Source: Bacteroidota bacterium (GTDB lineage Bacteria > Bacteroidota > Bacteroidia > Bacteroidales > Prolixibacteraceae). From it: 14,127 nucleotides of DNA. Each line of letters starts with the position of its first letter. Position 1 is the stretch's first letter. The notes beneath the pieces were generated by a model, which saw nothing but the letters and a program-made list of their open reading frames with translations, had not been told where the DNA came from and did no database searches. Location: positions 1 through 14,127 of the forward strand of contig JAUYEQ010000394.1 in the NCBI GenBank assembly GCA_030691295.1. Reading direction: 5' to 3'. The translations under genes and the position numbers were made by a program. Of this stretch, positions 6,754-14,127 are shown piece after piece.

Positions 6754-7152
6754 ATGCGATCATCATCTAATCCTACACAGGCTGAAGTTTCCGGTTCACA
6801 GGTCGCGGTTTCCTATATCAGGAAGCCAAATTATTATATTTCTGCCCAAATTGCTGAAGCCACCAATCAAAAAGCAAAATACATCAAAAACAGAGGCTTT
6901 AAAGATGAACACTATAAAAAAATGGTACTCGATTTCCTTCGCAAATATGGCAAGGCCACCAAAGAAGAGATTGACAACCTTCTTTTAGACATACTTCCGG
7001 ATGTTTTAGATGAAGGGCAAAAGAAAAATAAGGTCAGAAATTTGATGTATGCCCTGCATAAACGAGACCGAACGATTGAAAATAAAGGTACTACAAGAAA
7101 CCCTCTTTGGATATTGAGTTTATCTAATTCAGCTGAAAATGAAATGAATTAG
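6754..7152 (+). pseudogene. C-terminal remnant of an AlbA_2/ATP-binding (Schlafen-like) regulator
   Basis: The open frame is 132 residues. Only residues from about 24 on (RKPNYYISAQIAEATNQ, nt ~6823) look like real protein. That part resembles the C-terminal ~100 residues of the large AlbA_2/HATPase-type predicted DNA-binding regulators of Bacteroidota, with the AxxTNQKAKYIKN and KATKEEIDNLLLD segments of a small helical, winged-helix-like domain. The first ~23 residues are low-complexity and Ser/Thr/Val rich and look like translated non-coding DNA joined to the fragment. The N-terminal AlbA_2 and ATPase domains, several hundred residues, are absent. I therefore call it a broken remnant; a short expressed DNA-binding protein is the alternative. 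The family assignment is from memory of typical sequences. Confidence 0.5.
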
Positions 7153-7156
7153 ATAA

Positions 7157-7360
7157 ACTTTAGACAAACTTTTTAGACAAACAGCATACTCAAAACTCAA
7201 TTCTCTCCATGGCAGTATCAAAGACAATATCCTCCGGTTGACCTTTCCAGATATTACCCATGCAATGAAAAATGAGGGAGTAAATAAAGGAGTAAAAGAA
7301 GAATTGGAGCTATTATACATGCAAATAGCAAAACATCCCCAAAAAAAACTAACGAATTAA
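7157..7360 (+). pseudogene. Second remnant resembling an AlbA_2/ATP-binding regulator
   Basis: From the in-frame stop at 7154-7156 to the stop at 7358-7360 this frame has no start in its first part and reads DNILRLTFPDITHAMKNEG, then GVNKGVKEELELLY. The pattern of an ILRLTFPD strand followed by EGVNKGV-type repeats is typical of the joint between the ATPase part and the C-terminal winged helix in AlbA_2-type regulators. Only ~67 codons remain and both ends are missing. It lies in a different frame from the remnant before it and represents an earlier part of such a protein, so the two probably come from separate gene copies or from rearranged pieces of one. A short tandem repeat with TTTAGACAAAC units (about 7160-7183) lies at its beginning. 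Confidence 0.4.
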
Positions 7361-7608
7361 ACGAACAAATAAACAAGAGTGTTGCAACCTTGAGCGTTTG
7401 CAGACGAGTTAATCCATTTTATCAGGAGAAAAATATTTCTGCTGAATTTCAAAATACAAATTCAATAGTTTGTGAAATGTTGTTGATTGTTAAGAAAAAC
7501 AGAAATAAAAGAAACTCTTCATTCCATAACATTGCAGTCACAAAATTTCTTGACAAAAAAGAATTCTCCAACTTTCTTTCGTTGATCTGAGATTTAATAA
7601 TTTTTACG
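7361..7608. other. Intergenic stretch without a recognisable gene
   Basis: This AT-rich stretch lies between the remnants and the 3' end of the CoA ligase gene. A 66-codon frame at 7390-7590 (+) exists, but its composition is not protein-like and I recognise no family. I see no clear hairpin terminator for the minus-strand ligase gene here. Confidence 0.5.
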
Positions 7609-9669
7609 TTATTTCTCGATCCGTATCCGAACATCCACTGCCATTAGTTTTTCGCCATCACCCATCAGCGGATTGATATCCATTTCCTTGATTTCGACGG
7701 CAAAACGCAAAAGCGTTGACAGGCGCACCATTATTTCGGCAAACTTGCGTTCGTTCACACCATTCTTTCCACGGTAGCCTTTGATAATCTGATATGAACG
7801 GAGACTTTTTATCATAGAAGCAGCTTCGCACATGGTAAGCGGCGCCAGGCCCGAGGTCACATCTTTGAAGACTTCCACAAAAATTCCACCTATGCCACAC
7901 AAAATAATATGGCCGAACTTGTCTTCGTATTTGGCGCCCAGAAACAATTCAATTCCTGAAGCCATTTCTGCCATCAGCACTGCAGTGGTATGTTTTATTT
8001 TTATCAACCGCTGAAATTCGCGCTGAACTGTTTCGATGTCTTTAACATTCAACACCACTCCGTCAACATCGGTTTTGTGTACAGGCCCCACCACTTTCAT
8101 AACCAATGGGAACCCAAGCTGACGGGCAGTTTCGAGTGCTGCATCTTCGGTTGTCACGGTAATTTCCCTGACCATTGGAATTCCTGCAGCGGCAAATAGT
8201 TTGTGAATGGTTTCCGGGGATTGAAATCCATCTTCAGCGTGTTCGATGATGCGACGAATTTCAGGAATATCAATTTTATCGAGGAAGATCTTTTCTTCGT
8301 GCGGACGAGCCGTTTTTAAAATGGAAGCCAAGGCTTTACCCAACAAAACTTCATCAGGAAAATATACGTTTCCCTGTGCGATGAAATAGGCCACATCGTC
8401 TTTTACATTGATAATGGACGGCAGAATGGGGAAAATTGGTTTTTTGCAGGTTTGCATTTTATCGTTCAGAACCTGATAAACATCGTGAACAGGTGTTAAT
8501 CCCGGGCTGCCAAAAATTACAGCCATCCCGTCAATTTCATCAAATTCATTTTCGCAGGCATCGATAATTGAAGCAAGCTGTTCCGCATTTCCGGTTGCGA
8601 GGAAGTCAATGGGGTTCTCGACCGATGATCCCGGAAAAAGTCTGCTTTTTAGCTTTTGCCGGGCTTCCGAATCTTTGATTTGTGGAATGTGCAGTCCGCC
8701 GCTTTCGAGCGAATCGGTTAGCATAACAGCCGGGCCACCCGCGTGGGTAATGATGGCCAGCCGTTTGCCCTTCATTGGTTTGCAATGAAAAACATTGGCC
8801 ACTGTAGTCAGTTCTTCGCGGCCATAACAACGCACAATCCCGGCTTTGCGGAAAAGCGCCTCAACTGCCAGATCCGAATTTGCCATGGCGCCGGTATGCG
8901 ACGCGGCCGCCCGGCTTCCTGACTGACTGCTTCCGGCTTTTATCGCCGCTATTTTACAACCTTTGCGGATGAGTGATGAAGCATGTTTCAATAATTTATC
9001 GGGATTCTTTATGCTTTCGATGTACAGCAGTTTTACCCTGGTGCTGGTTTCATGATTAAAAACATCGTCCATAAACTCCAGGATTTCTTCAACGCCGTTT
9101 TGCGCAGAATTTCCCACAGAGAATACACTTGCAAAATGAAGTCCTTTAGGAATTCCCGATTCCATGATAAAAACAGCAGTTGCTCCGGAACTCGAAATCA
9201 GGTCGCAACTCATTTGCACTAGCTTTGGAATGGGAGTGGTAAAAACACTGGTGTGGGCATAAGTGATGATGCCAATACAATTCGGTCCTATCAGGCTTCC
9301 GTTATTTTCCTCGATTATTTTTACAATCTGCTGTTCAAGTATCCGGCCCTCTTCGCTTTCCTCACTAAATCCTGCCGAAATGATGATAAATCCTTTTGCT
9401 CCTTTTTGTGTTGCCAGAACTTCAACCGCTTTAACACAAGCTGCTGCCGGAATAGCCAAAACCGCCAAATCAACCTGTGGCAAATCTTCAGGACTTGAAA
9501 AAGAACGAATTCCCTGAACTTCTGATTCATTTGGATTGACCACCCAAAGATCGCCTTTAAAGTTGTTGTCGATCAGGTTTTTAAGGAGTTTTCCACCGGG
9601 TTTCGACGTGTTGTTCGAAGCGCCAATTACAACAATACTTCGGGGGGCAATCAATTCTTTTGTAATCAT
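7609..9669 (-). CDS. ADP-forming acyl-CoA (acetate-CoA) ligase, fused alpha and beta parts
   Basis: This 686-residue cytoplasmic enzyme belongs to the NDP-forming acyl-CoA synthetase superfamily. The expected reaction is acetyl-CoA (or another acyl-CoA) + ADP + Pi to the acid + ATP + CoA. Order of parts: CoA-binding Rossmann domain at residues ~1-130 (SIVVIGASNN near the N-terminus; GSLIGPNCIGI at ~124-134); two succinyl-CoA-ligase-like flavodoxin domains to ~460, containing SRAAASHTGAM with the phosphorylated His258; and an ATP-grasp domain at ~470-686 with FPLVMKVVGPVHKTDVDGVV and a closing EMDINPLM. The length fits single-chain members. Acyl specificity cannot be read from sequence. Such enzymes make ATP during fermentation of sugars or amino acids, so a neighbouring secreted dipeptidase would fit a peptide-degrading lifestyle (inference). 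The gene is transcribed away from the universal stress gene, with 362 bp between them. Confidence 0.88.
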   Translation of the reverse strand: MITKELIAPRSIVVIGASNNTSKPGGKLLKNLIDNNFKGDLWVVNPNESEVQGIRSFSSPEDLPQVDLAVLAIPAAACVKAVEVLATQKGAKGFIIISAGFSEESEEGRILEQQIVKIIEENNGSLIGPNCIGIITYAHTSVFTTPIPKLVQMSCDLISSSGATAVFIMESGIPKGLHFASVFSVGNSAQNGVEEILEFMDDVFNHETSTRVKLLYIESIKNPDKLLKHASSLIRKGCKIAAIKAGSSQSGSRAAASHTGAMANSDLAVEALFRKAGIVRCYGREELTTVANVFHCKPMKGKRLAIITHAGGPAVMLTDSLESGGLHIPQIKDSEARQKLKSRLFPGSSVENPIDFLATGNAEQLASIIDACENEFDEIDGMAVIFGSPGLTPVHDVYQVLNDKMQTCKKPIFPILPSIINVKDDVAYFIAQGNVYFPDEVLLGKALASILKTARPHEEKIFLDKIDIPEIRRIIEHAEDGFQSPETIHKLFAAAGIPMVREITVTTEDAALETARQLGFPLVMKVVGPVHKTDVDGVVLNVKDIETVQREFQRLIKIKHTTAVLMAEMASGIELFLGAKYEDKFGHIILCGIGGIFVEVFKDVTSGLAPLTMCEAASMIKSLRSYQIIKGYRGKNGVNERKFAEIMVRLSTLLRFAVEIKEMDINPLMGDGEKLMAVDVRIRIEK

Positions 9670-10031
9670 TGTCAGGATTTTAATTCGCTGGCTAAATTAC
9701 TAAAAGCAATTTGAAGAGGAACTGATTTTTTACTGCATTCCGGCATGCTTCTCAATCGCAAAAAATCAATTGGAGCCCCATCCCCAACCCTTCCCCGAGA
9801 GGGAAGGGAGCAGGTCGTCAATGTTTCAAAAAGCATTTTGTTTGTCGAATCCTTTTTGGCAACCCTTAAAAACTGTTGAAAGTATAATGTTCCTTCTTTG
9901 CTGGAAAGCTCGAGATAACTGGGGTATGGCGCGGAAAATTTGATAACTTTGGCAATCAGCAAACATATTTTGCTTTATTTTGGAATCCAAGCGAATTTAT
10001 TTTTAAGGACTTAATTTTTTATTTCAGTCTG
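9670..10031. promoter_or_regulatory. Divergent intergenic region between CoA ligase and universal stress gene
   Basis: Both genes start from this 362-bp region, so it must hold their promoters. On the + strand TAACTTTG at 9944-9951 fits the Bacteroidota -7 consensus TAnnTTTG, but no TTTG lies at the proper distance upstream, so it is only a candidate. A 96-codon minus-strand frame (9672-9962) crosses the C-rich hairpin repeat at 9774-9811. Part of its translation is simply that repeat, and I do not believe it is a gene. Confidence 0.45.
9774..9811. repeat. C-rich intergenic hairpin repeat, copy 1
   Basis: The unit starts GAGCCCC, continues with CCCCAACCC, and ends in a perfect 8-bp hairpin: CCCTTCCC (9788-9795) and GGGAAGGG (9801-9808) around a 5-base loop. 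Copies at 10843-10878 and, inverted, at 10986-11018 share the plan. It lies upstream of two divergent genes, so it is not acting as a simple terminator here. Confidence 0.7.
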
Positions 10032-10841
10032 ATGCCGAACAATCAGGAACAAAAAATAATTGCAATTTGTGATTTTTCAGAGCGAATGAAAGAAGTCATT
10101 GTGCACGCGGCACGCATGGCCGGCATTCTGAGAAAGGAACTTTGCCTGACAGTTCTCTGGCAAAATCAGGTTCAGAAAATTCAGCTTCAGGAGAAAATAA
10201 TGCTAACGGTACAAACCCTGAAATCAAATCTTCCCAACATGCAGATTTCATGGTTACTCCTTCAGAAATCGTTGTACAACAACATGGAGAAACTGGTGGA
10301 CGATTACAGTGCGGTTTTGGTAGTGCTGCATCAGACCGACATTAACTGGGCATTAAAAGCTTTCCAGCAGAGCAGTATCGCATTTCTTTTTGTTAACGGT
10401 GATTCTCCTGAATTCTTAAGTTACAAAAATGTGCTTGTTCCGGTCGATTACCGCAAGGCTTCAAAAGAAACTTCGCTTTGGGCATCGTATTTTGGCAGGT
10501 TCAACCGCTCGCAGGTTCAATTGATCTATGCGCGGGAGACGAATAAAGAAGATGCTGCCAGATTAATGAGAAACCTTGAATTTTTTAAAAAATTTCTATC
10601 GAGCCTGAATGTCCGTCATCATGAAACTGCGGGAAAGTCATCGAGTTGGGGAATATGCAACGAAACGCTTGGTATTGCCAATGAGTGGAAAGGCGATGTA
10701 ATGATATTTTCAGGGAGCAGCTCCATTTCACTGATTGATTTGCTGATCGGGCTTCCTGAGAAAAAATTAATCTTAAAAGCGGGCAATTTGCCGGTTTTGA
10801 TGATCAATCCGAGAAAAGACAGTTGTGTGCTGTGCGATTGA
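10032..10841 (+). CDS. Universal stress protein family, tandem UspA domains
   Basis: This is a 269-residue cytoplasmic protein of two diverged Usp domains. The first spans about residues 6-125 (KIIAICDFSERMKEVIVHAA). The second starts with KNVLVPVDYRKASKETS near residue 137, which has the V-P-V-D strand and following helix typical of Usp. Near the end, MIFSGSSSISLIDLLIG followed by LPVLMINP sits where ATP-binding members have the G-2x-G-9x-G(S/T) loop, but the glycine spacing is not kept, so ATP binding is doubtful. Usp proteins of this tandem type are common in Bacteroidota and usually link to starvation or redox stress; no specific role can be given. It runs divergently from the CoA ligase and convergently with the DPP11 gene. 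Confidence 0.75.
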   Translation: MPNNQEQKIIAICDFSERMKEVIVHAARMAGILRKELCLTVLWQNQVQKIQLQEKIMLTVQTLKSNLPNMQISWLLLQKSLYNNMEKLVDDYSAVLVVLHQTDINWALKAFQQSSIAFLFVNGDSPEFLSYKNVLVPVDYRKASKETSLWASYFGRFNRSQVQLIYARETNKEDAARLMRNLEFFKKFLSSLNVRHHETAGKSSSWGICNETLGIANEWKGDVMIFSGSSSISLIDLLIGLPEKKLILKAGNLPVLMINPRKDSCVLCD

Positions 10842-10842
10842 T

Positions 10843-10878
10843 AAGCCCCACCCAAACCCTCCCCAAAAGGGAGGGCTT
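10843..10878 (+). terminator. C-rich intergenic hairpin repeat, copy 2, probable terminator of the stress gene
   Basis: It begins two bases after the stop codon of the stress gene. CCCTCCC (10857-10863) pairs with GGGAGGG (10869-10875) around a 5-base loop, and outer AAGCCC can pair with GGGCTT. A short T run (cttta) follows, too weak for a classical intrinsic terminator. It is the same repeat family as 9774-9811. Confidence 0.55.
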
Positions 10879-10985
10879 TAAAAAGCAATATGAACGGATA
10901 GTAGCTTCTAAAGAATCGCTTTTAAGTTTTTTGTTCGGATGGGGAAATAATTATTGGCTGAACAAATTTTATTAGGGCAATTTTT

Positions 10986-11018
10986 TCTCCCCTCCTTCTG
11001 AGGGGTTGGGGGAGGCTC
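10986..11018 (-). terminator. C-rich intergenic hairpin repeat, copy 3 (inverted), probable terminator of the DPP11 gene
   Basis: It directly abuts the stop codon of the peptidase gene. Read on the minus strand it has the GCCTCCCCCAACCCC plan and a 6-bp hairpin (arms 11000-11005 and 10989-10994). With copy 2 it forms a facing pair between convergent genes, 107 bp apart. It is followed on the minus strand by A-rich rather than T-rich sequence, so termination by the hairpin alone is uncertain. Confidence 0.5.
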
Positions 11019-13166
11019 TTATTCTATTTCCATCTCATCAATTAAATATCCGGCTCCAGCCAGTTTGTCGGTGATGAAAAGCGCATAACGGATGTCGAGT
11101 GCAATGTTGCGGCACCGCTCCGGGTCGAACATCAGGTCGCTCATGGTTCCCTCCCAGCAACGGTCGAAATTGAGGCCAATCAGTTTTCCTTCGGCATTGA
11201 TTACCGGACTTCCGGAGTTACCGCCGGTGGTATGGTTTGAAGCAGCGAAACATACATTCATCGTTCCGTCTTTTCCATATCTCCCGTAATCTTTTTTCCC
11301 GTGCAAGTCTCGCAGTGTTTGCGGAACATTGTAATCGTATATTTCAGGATTGTCTTTTTGCATAATTCCTTCGAGCGTGGTGAAATAGTCGTAAATCACG
11401 CCGTCCATCGGTTCGTAGCCTTCCACTTTTCCATAGGCAACACGTAGCGTTTTGTTGGCATCGGCCCAAAGTGGTTTCCCTTCGCTCATTTCCAAAATGC
11501 CGGCCACATAAGTTTTCATGTTCCCGTCAATCTGTTTCTGAATCGTGTTGAAATACGGTTCAACATTCATCTCAAAGTGTTTTTTCAGGCTCCTGAATAT
11601 TTTAAAAGCCGGATCGTTGCTGAGCTTTTTTAGTTTCTTTCCTGAAAGGTTGGATGTGGAGGCCGTCAGCTTTGAATAATCTGAAAAGACTGATTTCCTG
11701 TAAACTTTATCTATCAATTCTTTCGAAGTTGTTTTGCCCATAAGAGTTCTAAAATCTTCGGGTAAATATTGTGGCGCGATATCGTTGACATACAAGCGAA
11801 GCAATTCGTCAAATATTTTCTCATCGGTTTCGCGGTTGTAATCCTTAAAATGTTCTTCAATTTTTTGTTTCACAGCCTCCTGAATTAATTCCTGATATTC
11901 GGATGAAATGCCTGACCAGCGGGCTTCGATCGCCTCGAAAAAAGAGATAATGCTGAAAATATCCGTGCCTCTGCCAACAATTTCAGTATGATAATCATTG
12001 GCTTTGGTGAAAGGTCCGAGTTGGCTGTAAAGTTTCTCAAATGTTGGAAGTACTTCTCTATATAGGTTTTTCCGTTCAGGATTGGCATCTACCCAATTCT
12101 TAAATTCAATTTCTTCGGCTTGTTTAACGGCAACAGCATTCAATCGTTTCAAGCCTTTAACTTCACCCTGCCATTTTTTCCACGCATTGCTTGTTGTCTG
12201 ATATTTTGAAGCATACTGAATACGGATTTTTGCATCTCTTTCCATATCGGCAGCAAGCAAGCTAAGTTTGATGCCACGTATCTTTATTTTATCCGGATCG
12301 CCCTGTTCCATAATTTGACGGATGGCCTGTGAAGGTAAAAATTGCTGGGTAGTTCCCGGAAATCCAAAGACGAGGGTGAAATCTTCGGGTTGAACTCCTT
12401 TGAGAGATATTTTGAAGAATTTTTTTGGCTTGAAAGGAACATTGTCAACTGAATATTTGGCTGGCAGATTGTCTTTTCCGGCATAGACCCGGAACATTGA
12501 AAAGTCGCCGGTATGGCGCGGCCACATCCAGTTATCGGTATCGCCTCCAAATTTACCGATCGAAGTAGGTGGAGCACCTACCAACCTTACATCCTCGAAA
12601 ACCTGATAAACGTATAGAAAGTATTGATTTCCGTAGAAAAGCGGCTTCACTGTCGCCTCAAATTTGCCTTTTTGGGCTGCTTCATCAGTTATTATTTTCG
12701 CGTTCCGGGCAATGATCACGGAAAGAGAATCTTCTGGTTTACCTTCAGTTCCGGCAAGAACAGACTGAGAAACATCTTCCATACGATCGAGAAAGCGGAC
12801 ACTCAAGCCGGAATTCGGCAGTTCTTCCTGACGGTTTTTAGCCCAGAATCCGTCCGTCAGATAATCGTTTTCGAGCGAACTGTGTTTCTGTATGGCATCG
12901 AAACCGCAATGGTGGTTGGTAATCAGCAATCCGTCGTTTGAAATCAGGTTGCCGGTACAACCTGTCCCAAATAGCACCACTGCATCTTTCATACTTTCCT
13001 TTTTGACACTGTAAATGTCTTCCGCAGTGAGCTTGAAACCCATTTGCTGCATTTCCGCAATGTTGTATTTATCGAGCAAAGTAGGTATCCACATTCCCTC
13101 TTTGGCAAACAATGCCGAAAAGGTAATCAGGACAAGGCCAACGAGAAGTCCGGTTTTTCTGATCAT
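11019..13166 (-). CDS. dpp11: Secreted S46-family dipeptidyl-peptidase, DPP11 type (Asp/Glu-specific)
   Basis: This is a serine exopeptidase that removes dipeptides from the N-termini of peptides in the periplasm. A signal peptide is clear (MIRK, hydrophobic core, cleavage after SALFA). I start at the ATG at 13166; a TTG nine codons upstream would put extra residues before the signal peptide and overlaps the promoter box. The trypsin-like catalytic triad is visible: the His next to Cys in LLITNHHCGF (~86), Asp in WPRHTGDF (~221), and Ser in TTGGNSGSPV (~651). At Ser+18 stands an Arg (GLNFDRCWEG, ~669), the residue that gives DPP11 its preference for Asp/Glu at P1, whereas DPP7 has Gly there. 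The length of 715 residues fits DPP11. No type IX secretion tail is seen. Its products would feed peptide uptake and amino-acid fermentation. Confidence 0.92.
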   Translation of the reverse strand: MIRKTGLLVGLVLITFSALFAKEGMWIPTLLDKYNIAEMQQMGFKLTAEDIYSVKKESMKDAVVLFGTGCTGNLISNDGLLITNHHCGFDAIQKHSSLENDYLTDGFWAKNRQEELPNSGLSVRFLDRMEDVSQSVLAGTEGKPEDSLSVIIARNAKIITDEAAQKGKFEATVKPLFYGNQYFLYVYQVFEDVRLVGAPPTSIGKFGGDTDNWMWPRHTGDFSMFRVYAGKDNLPAKYSVDNVPFKPKKFFKISLKGVQPEDFTLVFGFPGTTQQFLPSQAIRQIMEQGDPDKIKIRGIKLSLLAADMERDAKIRIQYASKYQTTSNAWKKWQGEVKGLKRLNAVAVKQAEEIEFKNWVDANPERKNLYREVLPTFEKLYSQLGPFTKANDYHTEIVGRGTDIFSIISFFEAIEARWSGISSEYQELIQEAVKQKIEEHFKDYNRETDEKIFDELLRLYVNDIAPQYLPEDFRTLMGKTTSKELIDKVYRKSVFSDYSKLTASTSNLSGKKLKKLSNDPAFKIFRSLKKHFEMNVEPYFNTIQKQIDGNMKTYVAGILEMSEGKPLWADANKTLRVAYGKVEGYEPMDGVIYDYFTTLEGIMQKDNPEIYDYNVPQTLRDLHGKKDYGRYGKDGTMNVCFAASNHTTGGNSGSPVINAEGKLIGLNFDRCWEGTMSDLMFDPERCRNIALDIRYALFITDKLAGAGYLIDEMEIE

Positions 13167-13190
13167 TTTTATTTGAGTATTTACAGGCGC

Positions 13191-13198
13191 CAAATATA
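13191..13198 (-). promoter_or_regulatory. Candidate -7 box for the DPP11 gene
   Basis: On the minus strand this reads TATATTTG, a perfect match to the Bacteroidota TAnnTTTG element, ending 24 bases before the ATG. No TTTG at the usual ~19-base spacing is present; a TTTG lies 11 bases upstream. The placement implies a leader of ~15-20 bases and supports the ATG over the TTG start. Confidence 0.5.
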
Positions 13199-13260
13199 TT
13201 GATTTGTCGCAAATCCGTTTAGGGAATTTGATATGAAAGGAAAGCTTACAAAAAGTTGTT

Positions 13261-14127
13261 TTACTGGTTTATTTCAGCAGCGCTATGAAATCCCGAAGCT
13301 ATTACACTTGTTTCGATGTTGTCTTTGTTCACGATGCTTGCATTAATCAGGATCGACTTTACCAACACTTTGCCATTGCTTTCGGTGGTAAACTGATTTT
13401 TGACAGTTTTACCATTTGCCAAATTTATTGCAAGCTCTGCTGTTGCCAGGGCAGTTTCTTTCAGTGGTTTTAAAACTGTGCAGGTCTGCAATCCGTTTTT
13501 AATAGCCCTGATATTTTCTAATTCAGCATCCTGACTGGCAAGCAGTATTTTTCCTTCCAGTCCAGACTCTTTCAGTGCCATCATGGCTCCCAATGCCTGA
13601 TTATCATTCCCGCAGATGATTCCGGTCAGTCCTTCCGAATATTTTTCCATGATAATTTTTGCCTGGCGGTATCCGTCTTCTTTTGTCCATTCTTCGCCAA
13701 ATTCGCTGTAAACAAGTTTTACATCGCCAGTTTCCATAAGTGGCTGAAGAACATTCATCTGGCCAAGGAAAAGTCGTAGGGAGTTGTTGTCGATACTTGA
13801 ACCGCCAATCAATGCATAATTTCCTTTGGGCTGAAGTGAGAGCAGGTATTTTGCCTGAATTTCTCCGGTAACTACACTATTGGTTGAAACGTAATAGTCG
13901 AGTGGGCAGCCATTGATCAACCGATCGTATGCAATCACTTTCACCTCTTTTTCATGCGCCAGTTCCACAATTTTGGCGGCTTCGTCCTGGTCAATCGGAA
14001 TCACAATCAGTACTTTTGCACCATTATTGATCATTTTCTGTGCCTGGTCAATCTGCTTTTGCTGATCGTTGTCGGCTACTTCCAGCAAAACTTCAGCACC
14101 CATTTTGGTCAGATTTTCTACCAGATA
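13261..14127 (-). CDS. XylF-like periplasmic sugar-binding protein of an ABC transporter (partial, N-terminus outside window)
   Basis: The frame is open to the window edge (YLVENLTK precedes the first visible Met), so the N-terminus with the signal peptide lies beyond 14127. The visible ~288 residues follow the type I periplasmic-binding fold (Peripla_BP_4) and match D-xylose-binding protein XylF in pattern: NGAKVLIVIPIDQDEA, VKVIAYDRLINGCPLDYYVS, GNYALIGGSSIDNNS, GIICGNDNQALGAMMAL, KILLASQDAELENIRAI and TVLKPLKETA. Asp/Arg in YDR and Asn/Asp in GNDN and QDAE are the usual sugar contacts. Xylose is the best guess; another aldose is possible. The gene stops 94 bp upstream of the DPP11 ATG, on the same strand. 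The permease and ATPase genes should lie nearby if the transporter is complete, but are not in the window. Confidence 0.82.
   Translation of the reverse strand, partial: YLVENLTKMGAEVLLEVADNDQQKQIDQAQKMINNGAKVLIVIPIDQDEAAKIVELAHEKEVKVIAYDRLINGCPLDYYVSTNSVVTGEIQAKYLLSLQPKGNYALIGGSSIDNNSLRLFLGQMNVLQPLMETGDVKLVYSEFGEEWTKEDGYRQAKIIMEKYSEGLTGIICGNDNQALGAMMALKESGLEGKILLASQDAELENIRAIKNGLQTCTVLKPLKETALATAELAINLANGKTVKNQFTTESNGKVLVKSILINASIVNKDNIETSVIASGFHSAAEINQ

Noticed and set aside
7390..7590. 66-codon + frame as a small gene
   Set aside because: Composition is not protein-like, no family is recognised, and it is opposed by an equally long minus-strand frame.
9672..9962. 96-codon minus-strand frame upstream of the CoA ligase as a small gene
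   Set aside because: It runs through the C-rich hairpin repeat, has no recognisable domain, and its frame is explained by chance.
13167..13193. TTG start for the peptidase nine codons upstream of the ATG
   Set aside because: It overlaps the likely -7 promoter box and puts non-signal residues before a clean signal peptide that starts at the ATG.

Overview
The window looks like chromosome from a member of the Bacteroidota, probably an environmental Marinilabiliales/Bacteroidales relative. The reasons are: an S46 dipeptidyl-peptidase of the DPP11 type, a peptidase family centred on this phylum; a TAnnTTTG-type -7 box upstream of that gene; AT-rich leaders without strong Shine-Dalgarno sequences; and C-rich intergenic hairpins of a kind common in this group. 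The assignment is an inference from gene content, because no rRNA or marker gene is present.

Region 1 (1-6431, all + strand) is a defence-type island. It starts inside a gene of which only the C-terminal ~170 residues are visible, probably a helicase-like partner. Three bases later comes a very large Eco57I-type adenine-specific DNA methyltransferase gene (519-4880). A DNA-binding protein (4963-5970) and a Doc/Fic-family death-on-curing toxin (5970-6431, one-base overlap) follow and look like a toxin-antitoxin pair.

The most unusual feature is inside the methyltransferase gene. About 805 bp (2056-2860) between the N-terminal YTPREIV segment and the SAM-binding DPACGSG motif is a complete REPtron-like element: a REP-associated tyrosine transposase (RAYT) with an intact HxH motif and catalytic Tyr, flanked on both sides by clusters of REP hairpins in both orientations, each full unit carrying a GTAY tetranucleotide at its 5' foot. 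The reading frame stays open through transposase and hairpins, so one 1453-residue ORF encodes a methyltransferase with a transposase in its middle.

Region 2 (6432-7608) is a scrapyard. It holds a ~139-bp nested imperfect inverted repeat, a second ~68-bp hairpin, and two gene remnants resembling C-terminal parts of AlbA_2/ATP-binding (Schlafen-like) regulators.

Region 3 (7609-14127) is ordinary metabolism. It contains an ADP-forming acyl-CoA (acetate-CoA) ligase on the minus strand, a divergent tandem-domain universal stress protein, a secreted DPP11-type dipeptidyl-peptidase on the minus strand, and the C-terminal part of a XylF-like sugar-binding protein on the minus strand. Three copies of one C-rich hairpin repeat sit at the gene boundaries here, one between the divergent pair and two between the convergent pair.
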